Positions 7,217-11,362 of a stretch of 11,362 bases of DNA are shown here, piece by piece. Made by a program: the position numbers and the translations under genes. The notes under the pieces are model-generated. The model searched no databases, was not told where the DNA came from, and saw only the letters and a program-made list of their open reading frames with translations. Every line of letters starts with the position of its first letter. Positions within the stretch are counted from its first letter, which is position 1. Source of the DNA: Bdellovibrionales bacterium (GTDB taxonomy: Bacteria > Bdellovibrionota > Bdellovibrionia > Bdellovibrionales > UBA1609); contig JAPKGD010000023.1 in assembly GCA_026648125.1 (NCBI GenBank), positions 1-11,362 of the forward strand, given 5' to 3'.

Positions 7217-7437
7217 AAAAGTTCCTGGCCTTTAGTCACTTCTCCATATTGACTGAGATTCGTGCTGTAGAAAAGCCAATTAGAAATATTGAGCCCTTCT
7301 TTGTCACCGAAGCCAGTATTTTGCCACGGCCGACCTAGGACGGCCGTTGTGACTCTTTACTTTCCATAGCAAATTCAATACATAGGGTCCTCTTTCGACC
7401 TGAGTGGGGCGGCATTCTCAATGCAAGGGATAACGAT
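7217..7437. other. Divergent intergenic region
   Basis: This region separates the leftward desaturase-family operon from the rightward nucleotidyltransferase-like gene, so both promoters should lie here. It contains the palindrome at 7326-7347 and the ribosome-binding sites AGGAA (before 7216) and AAGGGA (7425-7430). TTGTGA at 7347-7352 and the AT-rich CAAATTCAATACAT at 7370-7383 could be promoter pieces for the rightward gene, but the match to consensus is poor. Confidence 0.45.
7326..7347. repeat. 22-bp near-perfect palindrome between divergent genes
   Basis: The arms ACGGCCG (7326-7332) and CGGCCGT (7341-7347) are perfect inverted copies. The centre is the palindromic hexamer CCTAGG, flanked on each side by an A that breaks the symmetry, so 20 of 22 positions match. 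It lies about 90 bases before the rightward start and 110 before the leftward start. It could be an operator for a dimeric regulator; no U-tract follows, so it does not look like a terminator. Confidence 0.7.
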
Positions 7438-8343
7438 ATGAATTTAGCGACAGTGATATTTTTGTCCGGATTTACTGTTTCGGCCAGCGCTTCTCCCTGG
7501 GCAACGTTTTGGAGCGGTTGTCAGCGCTATTTATTGCCCAGCTCCGCACCGGGCCTAAGCGCGGATCAGGCGCCTCAGCAAAGCGCCCTTGAAAATTTGC
7601 GGGCTTATAGGGCGCGAGCGGCGAGTGGGAAGGGCCTTGGGGATTCTCGGGCTATTGAAGCTCTCATCAATGGCGTGAGAAGTGCATCTCGCTCCCAGAA
7701 AAAAGAGCTCTTGGAAGAAGTAAAAGAAAATTATGCTTGGGCCAGAGAGCATGATGGCACCTTAAGACGAATTTATAATCTGGTTTTAAAGAACGCACTA
7801 CCGGAAGCGCATAATTTTAAAACTCGTGCGAGGGATGTGGGCCCAACTCAGGCCTACGAAGAATATTGGCAGGCCATGGATCAATTTTTTTCTGAGGACG
7901 GCGAGAGCCGCTTTAGGCTCGCCCAGCTCAAACAGGCTATCCGTGAAGTTCAGGAGACCATGCGGTTGCATCCGGGCCCCTATGAGTACGGTCCACTTCT
8001 TCTTCTCGGTGGGAGTACGGTCAATGGGCAGGCTCGTATTGGTTCCGATTTTGATGGATGGATTTTTCCGACGCAGTTCTTTTTTACCTCGCTGAAGAGT
8101 CTCGAACATCGGCCTGCGGCAAAGGCGCTTGCTACACATCTAGATCGACGCATTGTGAGTAGCCCCTATGCGGAAACCAGAGAGTTCGTGCAAAGAAATG
8201 GAATGTTCAGTCTGGTCCAGCCTTTTGCTTTAGAGGTCACGCCCCATCGGATCCGTCTGATCCATTTTCGTGACAGTTGGCTCAAAGGCTTAATTTCGAA
8301 TGATCCTGAGGAGCAGAAGATTTACGATCTGGACTGGGACTAA
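7438..8343 (+). CDS. Probable exported protein with a polymerase-beta-type nucleotidyltransferase motif
   Basis: The 301-residue product begins with a short but plausible Sec signal peptide (hydrophobic core ATVIFLSGFTVSASA, cleavage near residues 18-19). Residues 187-210 read LLLLGGSTVNGQ then ARIGSDFDGWIF. This fits the nucleotidyltransferase-fold pattern of a glycine-Ser turn (G191-G192-S193) followed by G-S-D-x-D (D204, D206), the two metal-binding carboxylates. E266 in PFALEV, on a later strand, could be the third. The first 180 residues are mainly helical and charged and match nothing I know. The start at 7438 has AAGGGA 7 bases upstream. The fold assignment rests on the motif only, and the substrate is unknown. 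If the signal peptide works, the enzyme would act outside the cytoplasm, which is odd for this fold. Confidence 0.7.
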   Translation: MNLATVIFLSGFTVSASASPWATFWSGCQRYLLPSSAPGLSADQAPQQSALENLRAYRARAASGKGLGDSRAIEALINGVRSASRSQKKELLEEVKENYAWAREHDGTLRRIYNLVLKNALPEAHNFKTRARDVGPTQAYEEYWQAMDQFFSEDGESRFRLAQLKQAIREVQETMRLHPGPYEYGPLLLLGGSTVNGQARIGSDFDGWIFPTQFFFTSLKSLEHRPAAKALATHLDRRIVSSPYAETREFVQRNGMFSLVQPFALEVTPHRIRLIHFRDSWLKGLISNDPEEQKIYDLDWD

Positions 8344-8399
8344 GGCCCGATCTGTTTATATCGACTTTAGGTGGGTGAGCATAAGTGAGGCTTCGGTCT

Positions 8400-8420
8400 A
8401 GCAAACAGGGGAAGTTTGCT
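8400..8420 (+). repeat. Short hairpin between the nucleotidyltransferase-like and polytopic genes
   Basis: AGCAAAC (8400-8406) and GTTTGCT (8414-8420) form a perfect 7-bp stem with an AGGGGAA loop. CATTATAGG follows rather than a T-run, so it is not a typical terminator. It may be an RNA structure or an operator next to a promoter for the downstream gene, with TATA-like bases at 8424-8427. Confidence 0.35.
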
Positions 8421-8452
8421 CATTATAGGGTTCAGGACACCGACAAGAAGAA

Positions 8453-9586
8453 ATGGGCCACCAAAAGCGCTATTTGTTTCATCCTACTTTAGAGCGCATC
8501 TATTTTTCTTTGATGTTCGTGTTCACAGGCATAGTGATTTATTCCTTCTCGGTGGAGGACACCTTTTGGAACAAAGAAGGAGTTTGGCAGACCCTCATCG
8601 TTCGGCTGGTCTTTTTAAATTGGATTCATAGCTTAGTAGGGCTATTCATCATGTCAGCGCTACCTGAATTTAGAGCTTTGTGCAGAGGACTCATGCGTGG
8701 TCCCATGAAGTGGAGAATTATTGCAGCGATTTCTGCAATCATCGTTGCTGAACTTTTTTGGGAATCGAAAAAGACGACACCAACTATCGATGCCGGCGTT
8801 CTTGGGTTTGTATTTTTAGCGGTTTTTACCATGAGAAAAGTTCACAACATTGGCCAAACAAAAGGTCTTTCCCTTTTATTCAACCGGCTGAGTAATCCGG
8901 GTCTGAGCGTCGAACAAAAGTTAAAGCAAGAGCGAGTAGAAAAAGCAGAACGAACCCTCTTCAATATTTTTATTGTGGTTTTGGTCGGTCTCGTAGCTCT
9001 TCGGTTTGCTCAGATCAATTGGGCACTGCCCACGAATCCAGTCTATGTTGCGGTTCTTGCAGTTCTGGCCCTCATGCTCGTTGTAAACAGTTGGAGATAT
9101 CCAAATGTGAACACCACCAATAAAGGGATATTTATGCTGGGCATGTTTTTCCATGTCACTGCCGCATTTTCGGTTGCTGGTTTAGCCATGCAAAGGGCGC
9201 TTCACGGACTAGAGTATTGCTTTTTATCATGGAATATCATCAAGAACTCTAAGGTAAAAATCAAAAGGGGCGCGATTCTTATTTTGGCAACTCTAGTTTT
9301 CTATGCTGTAGGCTCAATCGCAATATCCTATTCATCAGTTCTGCCCTTTGGTGAAGTTTCACTGAACTCTAGCCTCTTCAGAATTTTTCTGTTCTTGTCT
9401 TTCTTCTTGGATTTCTTCCACTATTACGCCGATAGTGTCCTATTTCACTTTAAGGATCCGCTGGTCAGGGAGCATGTGGGTCCCTTGCTTGGCTTAAAGG
9501 AAGAACCAAATATTTCTTCCCATCTTTTTGAAGATGGCCAAAGCTTCTCAGAAAACTCTAAAACGCCGGCTCAAAATGCCGCCTAG
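8453..9586 (+). CDS. Uncharacterised polytopic membrane protein with His/Asp motifs
   Basis: I cannot name this 377-residue protein with confidence. It has about eight hydrophobic stretches (near residues 16-32, 48-68, 89-102, 114-127, 171-188, 197-212, 225-247, 277-296 and 308-324) and a charged loop around 148-170. Potentially functional polar residues sit at membrane edges: RKVHNIGQTKG (H131, Q135), HVTAA (H234), HGLEY (H251, E254) and HYYAD (H323, D327) followed by PLVREHVG. Spaced motifs of this kind, H-x3-Q-x2-G, then H-x3-Y, then HYY-x-D, remind me of uncharacterised bacterial membrane proteins with possible metal-binding histidines; that is memory of pattern, not a search. The hydrophilic C-terminal tail (about 350-377) is probably cytoplasmic. 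The start at 8453 has only a weak AGAAGAA upstream. It lies between two genes for exported proteins on the same strand. Confidence 0.75.
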   Translation: MGHQKRYLFHPTLERIYFSLMFVFTGIVIYSFSVEDTFWNKEGVWQTLIVRLVFLNWIHSLVGLFIMSALPEFRALCRGLMRGPMKWRIIAAISAIIVAELFWESKKTTPTIDAGVLGFVFLAVFTMRKVHNIGQTKGLSLLFNRLSNPGLSVEQKLKQERVEKAERTLFNIFIVVLVGLVALRFAQINWALPTNPVYVAVLAVLALMLVVNSWRYPNVNTTNKGIFMLGMFFHVTAAFSVAGLAMQRALHGLEYCFLSWNIIKNSKVKIKRGAILILATLVFYAVGSIAISYSSVLPFGEVSLNSSLFRIFLFLSFFLDFFHYYADSVLFHFKDPLVREHVGPLLGLKEEPNISSHLFEDGQSFSENSKTPAQNAA

Positions 9587-9615
9587 GGTATGTGATTTGC
9601 TAACAGCAGTAAGCT

Positions 9616-9629
9616 TCGATTTTAATCGA
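9616..9629. repeat. AT-rich palindrome upstream of the peptidyl-tRNA hydrolase-like gene
   Basis: TCGATT, TT, AATCGA: two perfect 6-base arms with a 2-base centre, 12 bases before the ribosome-binding site of the next gene. It could be an operator or a weak hairpin; short AT-rich palindromes also arise by chance. Confidence 0.3.
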
Positions 9630-9640
9630 TACTAAGATCA

Positions 9641-9646
9641 GAGGAA
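9641..9646 (+). promoter_or_regulatory. Ribosome-binding site supporting the signal-peptide start of the Pth-like gene
   Basis: GAGGAA ends 4 bases before the ATG at 9651. This supports translation from the start that includes the signal peptide rather than only from the inner ATG at 9732. Confidence 0.7.
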
Positions 9647-9650
9647 CTCC

Positions 9651-10583
9651 ATGAAATTGTTTAGAGTATTGGCGAGGATGAATTTTCTTCCTTTTCTACT
9701 ATTCACACCTTTCGCCTTCGCGGAAGAAGCAATGAATTTCCAGGCTCTGAAAGAGGCTTTGGCGGCACGGATGTGCGAGGGAATTGTTTTGAAGTCGACG
9801 CCTGCCAAGGCTCCTCTCGTTCTCATAGGACTTGGTAACATTGGGCTCGAATATGAAGGCACAAGGCATAATGTGGGCCGGAATATGTTGCAGCTGATTG
9901 CAAACAGCCAAGGAGCGGAGATGCCTGGGAGTGTTGAAGTGACCCGTTCGATGTCTTTTGCAACTGAAGAAGAGGCTGAGGCCTACTTCGAGTATACGGG
10001 GGCATCCCGACCTGAGCGTAACGGAAAATCTGTTCGGTTTTATGTGGGAGGAGAATTTTTTCTTCTGCCGAAAGGGCACCCGTGGCTGACGAGGGGTGAG
10101 GTCATCATCGCATTTCCGGGTTACGACATCAATGAATCGGGATATTTCGTTGGAGAACTGGCTCGAGAGCTCGAGATCCCGACGGACAACTTTGTGGTCT
10201 TTACCGACGACATTAACATGCAAAGAAATCAGATTCTTTTGAGCCAAGGTAAGACGGAGCCGTCTGCTGAGGCAAAGCCTTTCAAAGACGTCTATGGCGA
10301 CGGACACAATGGTCTTCGCTCACTCAATGCGCATTTGGGAGCGGCTAACTACCATCGATTGCGCTTTGGTGTTTCGAGTCCTCGATCGGAAAAAATTGAG
10401 ATGACTCTTAGCGATTGGGTTTTGGGGCCAGTGCCCGAAGAAGACAGCGCATTCTTTCAGTCTAAGGCTTCAATTATAAATCAGGTTGTGGGCTTGTTAC
10501 ACGAAGGTCGCGAGCTCGATCAGAATCAAAGGCAGAGGATTGTTGCCGAAATTTCTCGGTCTATTAAGGCCATGAAGAAATAG
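9651..10583 (+). CDS. Peptidyl-tRNA hydrolase (Pth) family protein with an N-terminal signal peptide
   Basis: Bacterial Pth cleaves peptidyl-tRNA in the cytoplasm and is about 190 residues. This 310-residue protein has the family pattern with the complete E. coli active site: N63 (GLGN, =N10), H73 (GTRHNVG, =H20, the catalytic histidine), N161 (YDINESG, =N68), D186 (FTDDINM, =D93) and N220 (GHNGLRS, =N114). The spacings N10-H20 (10) and N68-D93 (25) are kept exactly; the H20-N68 gap is 40 residues longer and the D93-N114 gap 13 longer. The first 24 residues form a classic signal peptide: basic start (K2, R5, R9), core NFLPFLLFTPFAFA, cleavage after AFA. The start at 9651 is backed by GAGGAA (9641-9646). 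A second ATG at 9732, just after the signal peptide, has GGAAGA upstream and could give a cytoplasmic form. A housekeeping pth is expected elsewhere. Confidence 0.85.
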   Translation: MKLFRVLARMNFLPFLLFTPFAFAEEAMNFQALKEALAARMCEGIVLKSTPAKAPLVLIGLGNIGLEYEGTRHNVGRNMLQLIANSQGAEMPGSVEVTRSMSFATEEEAEAYFEYTGASRPERNGKSVRFYVGGEFFLLPKGHPWLTRGEVIIAFPGYDINESGYFVGELARELEIPTDNFVVFTDDINMQRNQILLSQGKTEPSAEAKPFKDVYGDGHNGLRSLNAHLGAANYHRLRFGVSSPRSEKIEMTLSDWVLGPVPEEDSAFFQSKASIINQVVGLLHEGRELDQNQRQRIVAEISRSIKAMKK

Positions 10584-10786
10584 TCAAAAGGCGCGAGGTT
10601 TTAGGGGACTTGGCGCTGCCGTTCTTGGGCACCGAATTGGGGGAACTGACAGGTAAGAGCCGCAATTCCTTTAGGGCTCGATCAAATTTCCCCGTCATTT
10701 CAAAGGGCTTTCGGGTCTGAGCCCAGCCTGGCCATGGCCTGTAAATTGTACATAGTTAATCGAAATCCCCAGGTGGAGGACGAACT
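10584..10786. other. Intergenic region before the lipoprotein gene
   Basis: No small gene is convincing here. A perfect 10-bp palindrome GGCCATGGCC sits at 10730-10739. The AT-rich TAAATTGTACATAGTTAAT (10741-10759) could carry a -10 element for the downstream gene, without a clear -35. I see no hairpin with a U-tract to terminate the Pth-like gene. Confidence 0.4.
10775..10780 (+). promoter_or_regulatory. Strong ribosome-binding site for the GTG-started lipoprotein gene
   Basis: GGAGGA, 6 bases before the GTG at 10787. It fixes the start of the open-ended lipoprotein gene and places the signal sequence at its N-terminus. Confidence 0.8.
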
Positions 10787-11362
10787 GTGCACAAAAAGGC
10801 TAATAAAATCAATTGGTTAAGCTCAAGCCCTCGAATTCTCATAGGTTTTCTGCTTTTAGGGTCCGTGGTGGCCTGCCAAGGCAAGGGGAGCTTGTTCAAC
10901 TTTAAAGCCTTTAAGGAGCGCGCAGACGAGACCCCCGTTCCTAGCGAGCAAACTATTGAAAAGTCATTCTTTGTGGATCCCTCTGGCAAACCAAAGACCT
11001 TTCTTTGTGGCTGGGCACCCGAAGTTGAAATTGGGGAGCTTGGTGAAGCTCTCTTTGGCCACCTCGATCACGCCAGTCCACACTGTAACCTCGAATTTGA
11101 GATTCGTGAAAATGCTTTGATCGGAAAACTGGTGAACCCTTCATTCCCTAGCGATCGCAATCGTTGGAAGGAATACGTGGAGATTCCCATCGTCAGTCAT
11201 TTCTATTATGAGCGCGCCAAAGACGGTCATGGCCGCGAAACCAATGAGTGGATTGAAAACTCAAGTCGAAGTCATTGGAGCGCCAGACCTATGCTCAAAA
11301 TCGAGCTCAGCGCGATCCGTTTTCATGATCAATCTCTGTTTTGGAGCAGTTGGATTAGCAAT
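10787..11362 (+). CDS. Lipoprotein, 5' part only; possible relative of zinc-dependent metalloprotease N-terminal regions
   Basis: This reading frame runs off the window end with 192 codons seen. It starts with GTG at 10787, chosen because GGAGGA (10775-10780) lies 6 bases upstream. The N-terminus is a lipoprotein signal: basic start (HKKANK), hydrophobic RILIGFLLLGSVVAC with lipobox VVAC, so the mature protein would be lipidated at C30. Past a linker it has FLCGWAPEV and HCNLEFEI, then VEIPIVSHFYYERAKDG, GRETN, a W-I-E-N-S patch and WSARPMLKIEL. This order (hydrophobic strand, SHF-Y, GxETN, ENS, W-xxRP) resembles the N-terminal region of large secreted zinc-dependent metalloproteases with DUF5117-like domains, as I remember them. 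The catalytic HExxH would lie beyond the window, so that reading stays tentative. Confidence 0.8.
   Translation, partial: MHKKANKINWLSSSPRILIGFLLLGSVVACQGKGSLFNFKAFKERADETPVPSEQTIEKSFFVDPSGKPKTFLCGWAPEVEIGELGEALFGHLDHASPHCNLEFEIRENALIGKLVNPSFPSDRNRWKEYVEIPIVSHFYYERAKDGHGRETNEWIENSSRSHWSARPMLKIELSAIRFHDQSLFWSSWISN

Noticed and set aside
9699..10307. Long leftward frame of 202 codons opposite the Pth-like gene
   Set aside because: It lies wholly inside a gene with clear family motifs, and its product is rich in Arg/Ser/His/Leu as expected of an antisense shadow, with no domain.
10730..10739. GGCCATGGCC perfect palindrome as an operator
   Set aside because: Ten bases built from common restriction-type motifs is too short to separate from chance, and no second copy is seen nearby.
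1..11362. CRISPR array, tRNA, rRNA, insertion sequence or prophage
   Set aside because: I saw no regularly spaced repeats, cloverleaf-like segments, transposase or integrase motifs, or terminal inverted repeats with target duplications.

Overview
The window looks like chromosome from a Gram-negative, diaminopimelate-type bacterium. My best guess is the Bdellovibrio-like lineages: a murE-murF-mraY-murD run is followed by many exported and membrane proteins of uncharacterised type. That placement is inference from gene style; there is no rRNA or other marker here to prove it.

Left third (1-4650, + strand): the peptidoglycan-precursor part of a division/cell-wall (dcw) cluster. It holds the 3' half of murE, then murF, mraY and murD, tightly packed with overlaps or very short gaps, and closes with a strong intrinsic terminator at 4624-4650. 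These enzymes add meso-diaminopimelate (MurE), D-Ala-D-Ala (MurF) and D-Glu (MurD) to the UDP-MurNAc peptide and load it onto undecaprenyl phosphate (MraY). murF is broken near 1568: the two halves lie in different frames, and the segment that should join them (the Asn-rich motif before the C-terminal domain) is missing. This points to a small deletion or an assembly error.

Middle (4651-7216, - strand): a small secreted four-cysteine protein converges on murD. Next comes an apparent operon read leftwards: a fatty-acid-hydroxylase/sterol-desaturase family membrane protein, an unrecognised 85-residue protein, and an HTTM-like polytopic membrane protein. The last two junctions are informative: a GTG start with a strong Shine-Dalgarno, then a CTGA stop/start overlap that suggests a rare CTG start for the HTTM-like gene.

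Right third (7217-11362, + strand): a divergent intergenic region carries a 22-bp near-perfect palindrome. It is followed by a protein with a signal peptide and a polymerase-beta-type nucleotidyltransferase motif (GGS...GSDFD), a polytopic membrane protein with conserved-looking His/Asp motifs, and a protein with a signal peptide and a complete peptidyl-tRNA hydrolase active site. The 5' part of a lipoprotein gene runs off the window end. The most unusual content is the pair of apparently exported proteins whose folds normally act on nucleic acids or tRNA in the cytoplasm. If the signal peptides are functional, they would act in the periplasm or outside the cell. That is a testable hypothesis, not a demonstrated system.

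No tRNA, rRNA, CRISPR array, insertion sequence or phage gene was seen.
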